Assembly (NCBI RefSeq): GCF_958450345.1
Contig: NC_088781.1
Span: 57,552,315-57,616,314 of the forward strand
DNA: 64,000 nt
Reading direction: 5' to 3'
From: Calliphora vicina
Lineage: Eukaryota; Arthropoda; Insecta; Diptera; Calliphoridae
Below, piece by piece: positions 23,740 through 35,818 of this stretch (the first letter of the stretch is position 1; each line of letters starts with the position of its first letter). Both the position numbers and the translations under genes were made by a program. The notes below the pieces were generated by a model that worked only from the letters and a program-made list of their open reading frames with translations, had not been told where the DNA came from and ran no database searches.

Positions 23740-23960
23740 CGAACTAGTGATTTTACCTATTATTTAGGGTGACAACTAGTTACATAAGTAGTTACAATGT
23801 GACTGTCTTATTGCTGATCCAAAGTAGTCAATGCATTGGATTCATATACAGGTTACATAGAGTCAGTTACATTACTAGCTACGTAACTGGTTACTTGATC
23901 TATGTAGCTATGTAGACTAATTATTTTGAAATGCATGGGTGTAAACTGACCTCTAATAGT
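23740..23960 (+). repeat. interspersed repeat (family E)
   Basis: Shares, in inverted orientation, a stretch with 41020-41225: TAGGGTGACAACTAGTTACA, GTGACTGTCTTATTGCTGAT, CAATGCATTGGATTCATATA and AACTGGTTACTTGATC. No coding potential. Class unknown. Confidence 0.5.
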
Positions 23961-24447
23961 CAGTTAAAAAGACATCTCATAGACATTCACGTTATATCTT
24001 TTTTCTGGGTAATAAACCGGTTTCATTTTATAATAATTCAATTTAAAGAAAATCGGATATTGGAATGATGAAACAAGAATTTGAATTGAACGCCAAGGAG
24101 AGAGAGCGTAAGTCACAAGACGGTTCTATCATCGAGATCGCTCAGTTCGCATGCTTGAAACTATTGCTACTGTAACTGCTGTCATACAATTTGATTCTAC
24201 AGTTTCCATAAGCAGCTTATCTGCTAAAATGGTAATGGTAAAAATGGTTTACAGACAGTAAATTTTGTTCTTTGATAAAGAAAAGTAACACTCAGGCATT
24301 AACGCCTATATATTAATTGTGCTATGCTTTAAACACATAAGGCCTTATTTATAAACAATTTTTAAATTTAAACAAAGTTTTAAAATCAATTTCGTATGGA
24401 AATTTTGCTTTAAAACATTGTTTAAATTTAAATTTAGACAACTAACT

Positions 24448-25763
24448 AGACTATAGCAGGCTACCGACCACAATCTATCAAAACTAAAATACACATGATT
24501 ATATGAAGACGATTCTTTTTATGCCATCACAGCTACACGACCACCGTTGCACAGTGGTTTAACATTTTTTTTTTTGGAATTAATTCAGTATTTTGGGAAC
24601 TATTGGAGATATTGTTACGACATTTCACATGGTTTGAGCTGACGTATTTTCGAGTTGATTTACGTTTGTTCTTCCTAGCGCTAATGGGGGCCAGTACGTA
24701 GCCCCTCAAAGTTGGTATCCTCGGGTCTCAATTTTTTTAAAAAAATCGCCAAAAATCCATTTATGATCCGAATGAGCTGAAATTTTAAATATAAATAGTC
24801 CTTGAGAAGATCTACAAAAAATACGCTTACAAGTGTAGGTGGATCAATACTTTGCCTTTTTAGAATTTTTTACTCAAACCGAATTTTTTTTTTAAATTGA
24901 CCAATTTTGAATAGGACTACGGGGTGATAGTCCGCTTAAGTGAGCCAAATTTTTCTATAAATGCTTTTGCATTAAGTTATCTTTCCGGATCATATAAAAA
25001 TTCTATATAGCCCAGAAGAATTTCTACAAAAGAAAAAATATATGGGCTTTTTTGGGAAAAAACTTAAAAAATTCGGCCCTTTTTACAGGTTCCAAATTTG
25101 GATTCTTATCGGGAGGAGATAACTGCTAGCAACTTGATTTTATTTTATTTAGAATTTTATCGCCAATACAGCTGATGTTTTAAAAATAAATTTCGACCAT
25201 CCGTATACCCGCCATATCTAAAAAACCATAAAAAGATTGAGCAAAATTTAAAAAAATAAATTAATAAAACTGAATATCTTTTCATTTATTAGAGATAACC
25301 TACACTTGTAAGCGTATTTTTGTAGATCTTCTCAAGGACTATTTACACTTAAAATTTCAGCTCATTCGGATCATAAATGGATTTTTGGCGATTTTTAAAA
25401 ATTGAGACCCGAGGTGACAAACTTTGAGGGGCTACTTACTGGCCCCCATTAGCTTTAGGATGCTGAACAAACGTAAATCAACTGGAAAACACCTCAGCTC
25501 AAACCACTGAACTATCTCCAATAGTTCCCAAGATACTGAATTATTTCTAAAAAAAAGTTTCTAAACCACTGTGCGTTGCCTTAGTCATCTTAAGCTGTCT
25601 ATTTTCGTGGGCAACGATGAACAATATGTATCGATATATCAAACTTCAATATCAGCTGGTTGCGATGTTGCTGTCTTTTTCATAACAATTAAGTAGCTGA
25701 CTACAGGGCGAAGATTGCTGCAAACTGCACTTGTAGTCGTGTAGCCTGCCGTAGTCTATGCCT
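24448..25763. mobile_element. outer MITE carrying the Transib-like insertion
   Basis: Inverted ends AGACTATAGCAGGCTACCGAC (21 bp; the first 20 begin AGACTATAGCAGGCTACC) at the left and GTGTAGCCTGCCGTAGTCT at the right flank the Transib-like element at 24550-25573. The remaining host element is about 290 bp. Its duplication could not be read. Confidence 0.5.
24550..25573. mobile_element. Transib-like non-autonomous element with CACAGTG ends
   Basis: The element starts CACAGTGGTTTA and ends TAAACCACTGTG, and CGTTG is repeated exactly outside both ends (24545-24549 and 25574-25578). The inverted arms are about 290 bp. They include TCAAACCACTGAACTATCTC at the right against the matching left arm, and an inner stretch with GGGGGCCAGTA, GAGACCCGAG/CTCGGGTCTC and AGACCTACACTTGTAAGCG-type sequence. 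A 5-bp GC-containing duplication with termini CACWRTG is the signature of Transib, the superfamily from which RAG1 derives; CACAGTG is also the RSS heptamer. There is no transposase. Related fragments are at 50050-50500 and 51425-51560. Confidence 0.8.
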
Positions 25764-26039
25764 TTAAAGCATTTCTTTCTTTAAAAAGGTGATCGATTGG
25801 AGAAGGATAGGTGGTGAAAGGAGAGGAAATCTGTTTTTGTTAGACAACTCCGCAAATACTATAAGTTGCAACGCCGTTTAAAAAATTCTAGATTGAATTT
25901 CGAAAAATGGATAAAACCGCTTCGTTGAAATTATATGAGGATTATAAGGTATTAATTTAAACTAATTGGTAGAATCTATGCGAAAGCGGACAGAAAACAG
26001 CACTTTTCAGATTTCCCATCTCCGATTTTAATGAAATTT

Positions 26040-26800
26040 GCACAGTGATTACATCGTACTACAAAAAGAGAAAAAAATCATTAGACACGAACCGGATGAT
26101 ATACGTAGGAAATTATAAATTAAATGGAGAAAAATTGCGTTTTCAGTTTATCATTTCGTGATCCTCTGTCCTTTTTAAAGAAGTACATTTTTCCAAAAAA
26201 AAAATTTAAAAATACTCCTGCTATTCCAACAATGACAAATTTTATGTCAAAAGAACAAGAAGAGCTGTAAAATATTTAGCATTGTCTTTATTTTATCCTG
26301 TAAGGATCCAAAAATGTCCTTTAAAATGTTTATCCTTTAATATCCTTTAAGATTGCCAATAAATTCCTTTTAAAAAAATATTGCGTTAAAGATCCAATTA
26401 TTGAATACCACATGCGAAAATTTCCTCCTTCTATCTTCACTACTTAAATGTTAAATAATATTTTAAATTTGCATTATTTTATTTTTTATATTTTATTTTA
26501 ATATTTCATTCGAAAATATTTCAGGCTAAAAATTTGAAAGGTAATTTTTGATATCTTTTAATCCTGACAGGATAAAGTAAAAACAATACGAAATATTTTA
26601 CAACTCTTCTTGATCATTTGACACCAAATTTGGCATAGTCGGATGACCAGAAGTATTAAATTTTTTTTTTTAAAAAGAAAACAGGATCATCAAATGAAAA
26701 AACTGAAAACGCAGTTTTTCTCCATTTAATTTATAGTTTCAGACGTATATCATCCGGTTCGTGTCTAATATTGAGTGTCGTACGGTGTTATATATTTATC
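26040..26800. mobile_element. long foldback element
   Basis: Arms of about 240 bp, imperfectly inverted, face each other: 26048-26300 and 26565-26790. Both contain the segments ATTAGACACGAACCGGATGA, TATAAATTAAATGGAGAAAA and AAGAAGAGCTGTAAAATATT (left-arm spelling). The spacer is AT-rich. The right end is cut by the mariner fragment at 26823. It has no coding sequence. Confidence 0.7.
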
Positions 26801-26822
26801 AAATGTTTTTGACTCGAGATTG

Positions 26823-27125
26823 AAAATGTTTCATTCTAAATACTTCAAGCGAATCAGTTGCGTTCTGTACAGGTTCCCTGTAATGGTCTGGGCAGATTTC
26901 AATTGCTCATAATAGATAGAATCTTCTTCGTCCTACCAAATACAGAGAATTACCTTAGCACCATGGCTGGGCTTCAAATAAGATCTCTTACGCTTCGGGT
27001 TATCGTAATGAATCCATTTTCATCGAAAGTAATGATTCGTTGCAAAAATGGTTTCCTTTTATAACGTTCAAGCTTCATTTCGGACATGCAAAATCGTATA
27101 TCAAGGTCTCTCGGCTTCAATTCTC
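26823..27125 (-). pseudogene. mariner fragment (family B)
   Basis: Minus-strand fragment of the middle of the family-B transposase. It includes the region equivalent to SIYYEQLKSAQTI and NLYRTQLIRL, flanked by an antisense copy of the DNA-binding half at 27060-27120. Both termini are missing. Confidence 0.65.
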
Positions 27126-27359
27126 CTTCTATAAATTTTTAAATTTTTATATTTTCACCTTAATTAAATCTACGGCATCGAAAGCTCCTTCCAAATACCT
27201 TTTACATGATATTTCATATATCTCATTTGCTAGAAATATGAACAAAATTAAAAAAACCTTAAAAAGGACCTTTTTAACCTTTGACCCAGGTCATTAAATA
27301 CTGAATCATAGAATGAATTTTTACATCCACAATATATTTTTGGGGCCACCTTAATATAC

Positions 27360-28690
27360 GTATATGTTTGTGAGTTCTAAAACATCCATTTGGAAAAAAA
27401 AACAAAATGAATGCTGCTCCCTAGATGGGTTTCTATTTTCTTTTTTTTTAGAGATAATGTTGTAGCTATTTATGTGTGTTAGTTTTTTGTATTCTCTCTA
27501 AAAATGCTAGTTAAGTTGTTGCTATTGTATATGTAGATGTGTGGGGTTTTCTAAAATAAACCGGAACAAAGGGAAAAAGAGCAAAAACAAAAAAAGGAAC
27601 ATGTTGAACCCCTAATGTATGGCACAGCGGAAACGGAAGAAGACTTTATTAGTCGATGGTTGGAGACATAAATTTAAATTGTAGTCTTTTGTGTTTTTTT
27701 TTGTTGTTTTTCAGCTGCTGCTGCTACCAGTCGTTGTTTTTTTCATTGTTTGGTAACTAAATTTGTTTCATTTAAATGACTTAATAAATTTTGCTTCTTT
27801 AATAAATAAATACAATAAATTGTGGAACAAAAGAGAAATTTGTTTATTTTAAGCTAAACAACAAAGAAAAAAATTAAATTCCCACAAATTTTGTTTAAAA
27901 AAAAATGAACAAACACTTATTTTTTTGTTGGTAGTTGTTGGTTTAATTTTATTTATTTAGTTTTTTTTTTTGGCGAGTGTGCTGGTGTATCCTGGATTTT
28001 AAAGCCAGAGTAACTAGATTTTTGTTGGTGTCACTAAACGGGTGGTTGGTGGTGTGAGTTGGAGTGCGTTTATATAAAAATTGTGTATGTATTTGGTTTA
28101 TTTGTAATATATTTGCCAGTGTGTGTATGTGTGCACTTTGTAAATTTATTGTTTTTGTTTTTAAAGCAATTTAGTAAACGAACCCAATTATTAAATTTAT
28201 GGTTTTTCTATGTTTCTATTTGCTAAAGTTTTATTAACATTTATTTTTATTTTTTTAAACATTTACATTTCACATCTAGGAAGTAAGATTATTTTTATAC
28301 ATATAAAACATTCTTAACATTTAAATAAATTGTTTTTTTTTTGTTTTTTTGGAATTTCAATTGCTTTGATTTATTTATACTAAATTAATTGAAATATATT
28401 TAGGTTTTTATGTAAAATTCTATTAAAAAAGAGTTATTTAAAAAGCAGACATACAAATATACAATAAATAAAGTAAAAATAAAGAAAAATAGTTTACAAT
28501 TTTGAGTTTTTTTGGTTATTTTTGTGTAGATTATTAAATAATTTGCATAATGTTTACAGATATTTAGTAAATATTTTATATTTATTAAAAAAATAAAATG
28601 AATCTTGGCTTGGACACCAAACTATGATCGCTATTTCAAAACTAATGTGAGTCAATGTTTCAAATATAGCAAATCCTGTCAATCCATATG
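27360..28690. other. no gene recognised
   Basis: AT-rich with T-runs and TGTG-type simple sequence (27960-28160). No exon or transposon end seen. Confidence 0.35.
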
Positions 28691-28699
28691 GAATGACTT

Positions 28700-29010
28700 C
28701 ACTTTGTTTTTATACACGTTTATAAATTCACAGACACACTTAATAATGTACAAGACAGTTTATGTTAACTCTAACAGCGCTTATAGTAAAATCATTGACA
28801 AGTGCAGCCTCTGCCACTATTTATACACACGCCATCTTTCGTGAACCTTCTACAATGTTCTTAACGGACAATTACTATATTGAATTCTAGAGCTTCCGAA
28901 GTTAAACAACCGCGTGCTATCAACATTGTTGATAAGTAGAAGCTTCTACTGATGGAAATGTTTATAAACGCGAATTATATTGCTGGCAGTTGCTACAGAC
29001 CGTTAAATAC
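28700..29010 (-). repeat. gypsy-type LTR fragment
   Basis: Matches the 6939-7530 LTR in the same (minus) orientation: TTTTTATACACGTTTATAAA, ACAGACACACTTAATAATGT, GCAGCCTCTGCCACTATTTA and CGCCATCTTTCGTGAACCTT. Both terminal TGTTACG motifs are missing. Confidence 0.6.
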
Positions 29011-29018
29011 GATTAAAG

Positions 29019-29275
29019 CTAAACAATGTTTGAATAAAGACCTTCGAATGAAGATAAACTGAGGCTGTATAAAGACCTTAGAATGGAGCTAAAATATAAC
29101 TGTTTAAAGCTAAATTCTGACCATATAAAGACCTTCAAATTAATCGAAATTCTGACTGTATAAAGGCTTAAGTCTGAAGCTAAATTCTGACCGTCTAAAG
29201 ACATTCAAAATAAGCTAAATTCTGTCTTTATGAAGACCTACGTCTGAAGCTAAAATCTGACTGTATAAACCCTTA
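29019..29275. repeat. minisatellite, unit about 35-45 bp
   Basis: At least six degenerate units with the core GCTAAATTCTGACCGTATAA followed by AGACCTTAGAATG or AGTCTGAA. It lies between the LTR fragment and the next LTR. An open frame across it (29019-29204, minus) is just the translated repeat. Confidence 0.7.
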
Positions 29276-29288
29276 GTATAATAAGAAT

Positions 29289-29777
29289 TGTTACGAAATT
29301 GTATTTGAATTATATTTGAATTTCTCAACATTTCTATTTCTGAAGAATTCTAATTGTGGACAATGTTATTTACCTGCCGATTAAAAGCAGTTTACATAAC
29401 TATGGACATTATTAACATAGCTGTGGAACATAACATTGAATAAAAGCTTTGGGTTGGTTATTGTAGAAATACAACTTTCATGAAACTACTGGAAGGAAGA
29501 TGGAGCTATGTGTAAATAGTGGCAGTGGTTGGAGTCGGTATTTAGTTTATGATAGACGCTGTTAGAAGTAACATCAACTGCATTGCTAGTGTATTCTTGT
29601 GCATTATATTATGTGTATTAAAACATATAGTGACCATTTAACTGTTGTTGCATAAATGTTGAATAAATAAAGAGATGTTACAATTTTAAATTAGTAAACT
29701 GCTTTAATTTGTAATCAAAAGAATTAGGTTAATTTAAAGGAAATAAACCAACGTTTTTAAAAGGTAAAAACGTAACA
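29289..29777 (+). repeat. gypsy-type LTR, full ends, no matching duplication
   Basis: Begins TGTTACGAAATTG and ends AAAACGTAACA, the same ends as the 6939 LTR. AATAAATAAAGAGATGTTAC near 29660 gives polyadenylation sequence and orientation. The 4 bp outside (GAAT and GTCT) do not match, so it is not a simple solo LTR. It may be a recombined remnant or the 3' LTR of a rearranged copy whose other LTR is lost. Confidence 0.65.
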
Positions 29778-30019
29778 GTCTATTCTTTCGGTAATAACTT
29801 TTTCTGTTTTACAAAATGATAACAGTTAGCAAAATCTTTTCACATTTGTAAAGTTTTAAAGTTTATTTCACACTCAATAGCATTTGAGAAGTAACATCAA
29901 CATAAACATTTGAGTTAGTTATTTATCCGTTTCCCACAATTTGACGAATTTGGCATCGATGTGATAGTGCATATTTTTGCATATTTTTAAAAATCATTCA
30001 TTTACAATTGTTATTTCGG

Positions 30020-30520
30020 TCAAAATGGTCAACAAAAAAATAGTACGTGAACAAACTGTTTCAAAAGTAATTAAACAGTATAAGGATGACTTGAACATTG
30101 CGAGAAAACCTGGATCAGGAAGAAAATGATATTGGTAAGGCAAAAGAGGTCGAACAACTCTGTCGAAGAGCACCCAACACTTCTATCAGAAAAGCAGCTC
30201 GTAAAGTAAAATTCTCTGATTCTGAGCCAAAGCTAATGCTGGGTTGAAGTTGTATAAAGTTCAGAAAGTTCGAGATCACAATATGTTAATGAACTTAGAA
30301 GCAAAAGAACTTAAATGAAAAATTGAGGTAAAATGGATGAAGAAACATATATACTGGTAGACTTTGCACAACTTCCAGGTCAAGTTTTTTATGTGGCTGA
30401 TGAACAAGGTAATGTTTAAGAACAATAACGGACAAAAAACAAACAAAATTCCTCAAGAGGTTTCTTGTGTGGCAAGCCATTTGCAAAAACAATTTTTACT
30501 TTTTTTAAAAGTAAAAACAA
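30020..30520 (+). pseudogene. Tc1/mariner transposase relic, DD37-type-like
   Basis: The plus strand starts with ATG at 30025 and MVNKKIVREQTVSKVIKQYK, then loses frame. Pieces in order: ARKPGSGRK, KEVEQLCRRAPNTSIRKAAR (DNA-binding half), DEETYILVDFAQLPGQVFYV (first catalytic Asp region) and RFLVWQAICK. The order and wording match ITm transposases of the DD37 type found in flies and mosquitoes. It is broken by stops and frameshifts and lacks the C-terminus. Confidence 0.7.
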
Positions 30521-31229
30521 TAATCTCATATTTGTAAAACGGGATGAAAATTCACCAGAACTTCGGAAAGGTATTGGTCTCTTGTAAACAAATGATTAAA
30601 GACTTAATAACTTATTCTATCAACATTCAACGTTTGCCACTATGGTAGAACGTATATTTTCGTTCCTCATTATTAAATTTGTTTAAATAATTTCATACCA
30701 GTTCCTTAAATTTAACATAACTATTTTCTTATTTGTGTTGTTTTACTAAATTGTATACTTTACTAAAGTATTTTGCCTTTTTGCCGTAATAAAAACAAAC
30801 TTAAGTTTTCATTTGCAATGTATTTTAACGTTTATGTGTCTGACTGACTGTGTGCATATTTTATTTATTTAACAAAATGATAAAAGTTAATACTTATACA
30901 TAAAGCAGTTGAAGGTCATGTGCGAGTAAACTCCCTTAAGGATAATTTATTTAGTATTTGTGTGTTTTAGTTAAGAATTTATTTAGCGAAGAGAAATGAA
31001 ACAAGTTATAAAAACCACGTTCTACAGCTGTCAGTGGAGTAAAACTCATAATGACAAGTAGCAGGAGAAATAACTATACACTTTAATGATATAGTGTTTT
31101 AAGGATCATAGTAGACATAGTTTAATAGTTTAATAATATAAACAATAACAATCATAATTTATGCTGAAGATACGATTAAGATATGTTAAATATAAGAAGT
31201 TAAAATAAATAGTTTTCAATGTCTGCTAA

Positions 31230-31636
31230 AATAAAAGCATATGGAATGAGACCAATCCTCAACAGACCCTACAAACTGCAATATATAAAGAAAAATGCAT
31301 CGTCATCGGACATTATTTCGCGTAACTGTCTATTGAGATCATTACCGCACCATGGAAAATGATTTTTTGTTTGAAAATATTGATCCGGTCGAGATATGGT
31401 TTCAACAGGATGGCGCTATGTGTCATACGACGACCACAATCATCGATTTATTGAAATCAAAATTTGGCGGTATCTTGATTTCGAGAAATGAACATGTCGT
31501 GCGATTTGACACCTCTCGAATTTTTCCTGTAAAGTCACTAGATTATGCTGATAAACCAGCAACAATTGACGCCTTGGATATGAACATTGGTCGTAGTATT
31601 CAATATTTAACCATGCTTTGTAATTTTCCTTTTTAA
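31230..31636 (+). pseudogene. Tc1/mariner-type transposase fragment (DDE core)
   Basis: An open frame from 31352 contains IWFQQDGAMCHT (second catalytic Asp region), DLLKSKFGGILISRN and YADKPATIDALDMNIGR. The NWPPRSCDLTPLDFFLWG block expected between them is eroded. The family also has the N-terminal words seen at 51960-52260 on the minus strand, so both may come from the same family. Confidence 0.7.
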
Positions 31637-31639
31637 CTT

Positions 31640-32335
31640 TCTAAAAAAATATGTAAATAAAATCAACTTTATATTTTGAAAGGTTTTAAATGGGATAATA
31701 TTAATGCAGACATGTTGGCCATATGATAAAAAGACTTGAGAACTTTAACAAACAAACATTTAACATTTGATATGACCTAGTAATTTCAAATAAAGAATAA
31801 ATAATGTTTTCAAAGAATTTCTTTAGAATATGAATAAGCGAATATATACTTTTATCTCTAGCTTGAAAGATGAAAGCAGATTTATATTAAAACTTATTTC
31901 AAAGATATGCTTCATACATAATTCTCTAAAAAAAAAATAGTGAATGTATATTAAACAAATACTAGTTATTTCAAAATAATCCACGGTAAGTACAATATGA
32001 CGTATGATTTATATTAATTAGTACGTTTAAAATAAATATTATTCATACGTATGTATATTAAGATTGTGCTCAAAAAACAGATGTCATTGTTCCCAACTAA
32101 AATTATAGTTAAGTTAACATCAATTTAACACTTTTTAATATTTTTATTTACGTTTGTGATCTGGATTAAATGAAAAAATGTGCTTTATTATAATTGTTAA
32201 AGGAACAATTTATATGTAAATTGTATATCATACGATAAGTCTTTGAGTAGCTCAAGAAATTTTATATGAATTGTACCTGAATATCAGAACTGTAAATGAA
32301 TCATTCTTTTTAATTTTAATGACTGCTTCAGAGCC
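31640..32335. other. no gene recognised
   Basis: AT-rich stretch. Near 31998 the family-D terminal motif CGTATGATTTATATTAATT appears. Nothing else supported. Confidence 0.3.
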
Positions 32336-33150
32336 GTGTTGTGGCCTCTAGTCGATGCCTTATGTGAGCGTCGGTGAGTCTTTCCAACGTTTTAAGTTGG
32401 AAATAAGGAAACATAATTGGACGAAAGTCCTTCGCATTCTCATGGCTTGTTTTGCCAATTTTGAGAATAAAAACGACCTTGACCCTCCAGTTTGCCGTAA
32501 AATGGTAAATATTCTGTAATGCCAGGGGATGATATGCCTTTTTGCGCTTTGTAGCATCTTTGGCAAAATACTATCAGAATCAGGTGACTTGAATGGAGAG
32601 AAACTATTAATAGCCCATGATATCTTATCATAGAAGATAACTTTACTGTCGATATTGGATAGTGGCCTACTTTCATTCACAATATCCGTAGAAACATCCT
32701 TGCAGACTGGGACGTCAGTATTAAGCAGTATACCTACACCATTTTCAACAGTAATTCGGAAAAAATTTAAAAAATGAGAATTTTCATTTAAAATTCGGAA
32801 TAGAAAAATGGAAATTTTCATTTTCAATTGCGATTTTCTGAATATCATACGGAAAATCTCAATTCCAATTGATCTTTTCCGAATTGAAATGATAAGTTCT
32901 CATTTTCATTTGAAAAAGGTTTAGTAACTCTGCTGACGATTCGCACCAGGAGTCATCATTCCTTTTAATATATGTAGGAAGGGATTGCCCCTTGTCTAGA
33001 ATTCTGATGAGTCTAGCAAAGTCATTTGTGTTAGCTATATATATTTTTTTCCAACTACTATAGCTTTCTTGTAAGCTTTTAACTTATCGTGTTAGGTTTG
33101 CCACGATTTGTTATTATAGCTAGTGTTGTAGGTTCTACATGTTTTCCGCT
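32336..33150 (-). pseudogene. jockey-type LINE fragment (start of RT domain)
   Basis: The minus strand reads KLKAYKKAIVVGKKY near 33060, NDDSWCESSAELLN near 32940, KISWAINSFSPFKSPDSD near 32600 (the palm entry of non-LTR RTs, usually SPFKSPGxDG) and KVVFILKIGKTSHENAKDFR then FQLKTLERLTDAH near 32400. An AT-rich insertion at about 32740-32905 with AATTCGGAAAA/TTTTCCGAATT ends interrupts it. The element is incomplete. Confidence 0.75.
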
Positions 33151-33159
33151 TTTTTTTTG

Positions 33160-33989
33160 TATAACCAACACTCAGGGGATACCCCTATACATATATATAT
33201 GTATATGCAGTACATTGTGTTGATGTTAGGAAATAAAGTTATGAGAAGGAGGAAAAAGGGAGTAGTGTCTGTTGACGTTTGATTTGAATTGATAAATATT
33301 ATATTCCGCCGGAAATACGTTAGTAGGTAGTAGATTAAACGTACGTATGGTTCGACAAATGAAAGAGTTTTCCCTATAATGTCAAATTTTTGGATTCCTA
33401 AATTGTATTTTCTCTGTCAAATCAAGTCTGAAGTCTAATTTCGAAGAGTATCCAATCATTCAACTATTGCAAGACTTTTTTATAATTCTATTAAAATCCT
33501 GGATGCCTACATACATTTTGAATGTTGAAAAAGCCATTGCAAAGTTTACAAAAACATGTTACACGCTCTCCATCGAATTTGTGAAATTATAAGGGACTAG
33601 AGTTGGGTTGTTGTTGAACGAACAAGTACAATAGAACAATTCACTCAAACAGTGAGAAAATGCTTTTAAATGGCATTTTCATCATCATTAAAAATCATGC
33701 TAATAATAGGCACAATTGGTTTCTGAAAGCATTAGTTAGGAGTTCATTTTGTTGTCTGTCTTCATACACATTCACAAAGAAATCGTTCAAGCACTTAGTT
33801 CAGTCAAACGACTCAGAATAAAAATGAACAACTGAGCAAAAAGAACGACTATGCCCAATTTTATAAGGCACAACATAATTTAAAATGTAAAAAAAGTATG
33901 AATCGAATTTTCATGGAGCCAATGTTAAATCGATATTCAATCCTATAATTAACAACTTTAATTTATTCAGTATTTTATATACTTTTATT
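33160..33989. other. no gene recognised
   Basis: Intron-like or intergenic sequence with an ATATATATATGTATATG simple stretch near 33190. No exon or transposon end recognised. Confidence 0.3.
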
Positions 33990-34655
33990 TATTATACCCT
34001 TCAGCATGAGTGGCAATTGTCATTCCTTTTGTAATTTCTACATTTTTCATTTGCGACTCAACAAATTATATATATTCTGGATTCTTATAGATAGCGATGT
34101 CAATATAGCCATGTCCGTCTATCCGTTTGTCCGTCTGTATGTTGAAATCAACTTTCCGTAGCCCCCAAATAACTTACATACATGATTCATACATCAATAT
34201 ATCGGGAATTGGCTTGGTTGCTATTTAAAATCGGCCCACAAATGGCCGAGATATAAGGAAAAAACCAGGACAACATCTATTTTTTTTTACCAATTTTTGA
34301 TCTATATCTGGATTACTAGGTCATTAATATAGACAATATGGATATCTAATGATAGATATTTCAAACACCTTTGTAATGTATATAAAGCCATAGTAAGTTG
34401 GACCTACAATGGGTCAAAATCGGTAAAAAATGTTTTAACTCGAATTTTTTTTCATCAAAAAAATCTACTTTCTTAAATTTTTAAAAAAAAAAAAATGTTT
34501 AAAAATTTAAAAAAAATATTAAAATTAAATTTAAAAAAAAGTTTTGGAAAAAAAAATTTATATATTGTTTACCTAAAAATATTTAAAAAAAAATATTTTT
34601 AAGTATAATATTGTGAGTGGTATATAAAATTCGGCACATCCGAATATAGCTTTCT
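33990..34655 (+). repeat. helentron/INE-1-like repeat (family 2), near complete
   Basis: Starts ATTATACCCTTCAGCATGAG, has a GCCATGTCCGTCTATCCG core with GTCCGTCTG at 34110-34138, then ATACATCAATATATCGGGAA, ACAAATGGCCGAGATATAAG, a T/A-rich zone, and ends with the ATTCGGCACATCCGAATAT hairpin at 34630-34648. It is the best template for the other family-2 copies. Confidence 0.7.
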
Positions 34656-35498
34656 TATTTGTATTTGAATAAAACTTTGAATTTCAAACATAAACAAACT
34701 ATGGTTGCATGGATCACATACGATTCTACCAAAAAGATTTAAACCATTTAACAAAATTCCTTGTAATAAGAATTTTAACAGAACTCCATGAATTTTTTCC
34801 CCAAAATTACACACTTTTAATAGGGAAAAAAGAGTAAAATTTGACAGAAATATTCTACGTTAATAATGATTTTTTATGGACTATTTTCATACAAAATTAC
34901 TGCTGTAAGCCTTTAATAACTTTAAGAATAGTTTTTATATATGAGATTTAAACTATAAAAAAATACATATTTTGCTTGACTTAATGCTGCATATTAAAAA
35001 TGTACCAATTAAACCACTTTATACTGGTGTAAAACTAACTTTTACAAAATCCATTTGATATTTATTTGAAACATATAAAAAACTTTTCTTAACAGTTTAT
35101 TTTTTTCTGTAAAAAAACCTTAAAAAGTCCTTGTATATAAATAATTTGTTGTTCTTTTAAAATCAGATTTCGGCTTTGGTCTTCTACTCATACTCTCATA
35201 CATATAGAAATATTCGTTTTATATTTATAAATGAAAATTTTGTGTGTTGTAAGTTTAAATAAACTTTTAATATCCTGTTTGAATTTATTTGTATGTTTTG
35301 AAAATTTATTGCCATTCTTTGTGTCGCTCATGTTTGTTAAATTGTACAAAAAAAAAGAAAAGAAGTAGACTGTAAAGTACACTTTAGGCCTTATTTACAA
35401 TCTACAAAGCAACACACATAAACTCATGAAAAAAGAAAGAGTTTAAAAAAAGAAATGCAGTACAACTACATTTGGTTCATTCATTTAGTATATGTATA

Positions 35499-35818
35499 TT
35501 AGGATGGGCCTTATTTTTCAGTTTTTCGATTTTCAAATCTCCCAAGTTCGTCATTTAAAAGCCAAATACTGTATGAAATTTTATGATTTTTATTTAAATC
35601 GAAATATAATACAAAAAGAATTCTGAAATGGAATTTTTTTTCAGTATTTAAATTTGTTGAAATGATTTCTACTTTGACCCAAAACTCGAAATTTCACATA
35701 AACTGTGCAACCTCTAATAGTTATCCGATCTTACTTAAATTTTCAGCATTTGAAGAAGAACAATTTTAAACTTTGGGAGCATCGAAATTCTAAAAAGTGC
35801 CACCCTAATGTATATGTA
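35499..35818. mobile_element. MITE with TTAGGATGGGCC ends
   Basis: TTAGGATGGGCC at the left and AGTGCCACCCTAA at the right are inverted. GTATATGTAT is repeated on both sides, one base out from these ends (35488-35497 and 35820-35829). Interior has no open frame of note. Family unknown. Confidence 0.65.

Larger units (their letters stand above)
23682..27354. mobile_element. possible composite element bounded by TTAAGGTGGCCCC ends
   Basis: The left end TATATTAAGGTGGCCCC (from 23678) and right end GGGGCCACCTTAATATA (to 27357) are perfect inverted 17-mers 3.7 kb apart. Between them lie a family-E repeat, a MITE carrying a Transib-like element, a foldback and a mariner fragment, so the original element would have been much shorter. 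The ends resemble the TTAGGGTGG MITEs at 35499 and 36091. The pairing could still be two independent elements. Confidence 0.45.

Noticed and set aside
29019..29204. Ser/Leu-rich open frame
   Set aside because: It is the translation of the minisatellite units.
29289..29777. Intact LTR retrotransposon
   Set aside because: No gag/pol between LTR pieces, opposite orientation of the neighbours, and no matching duplication.
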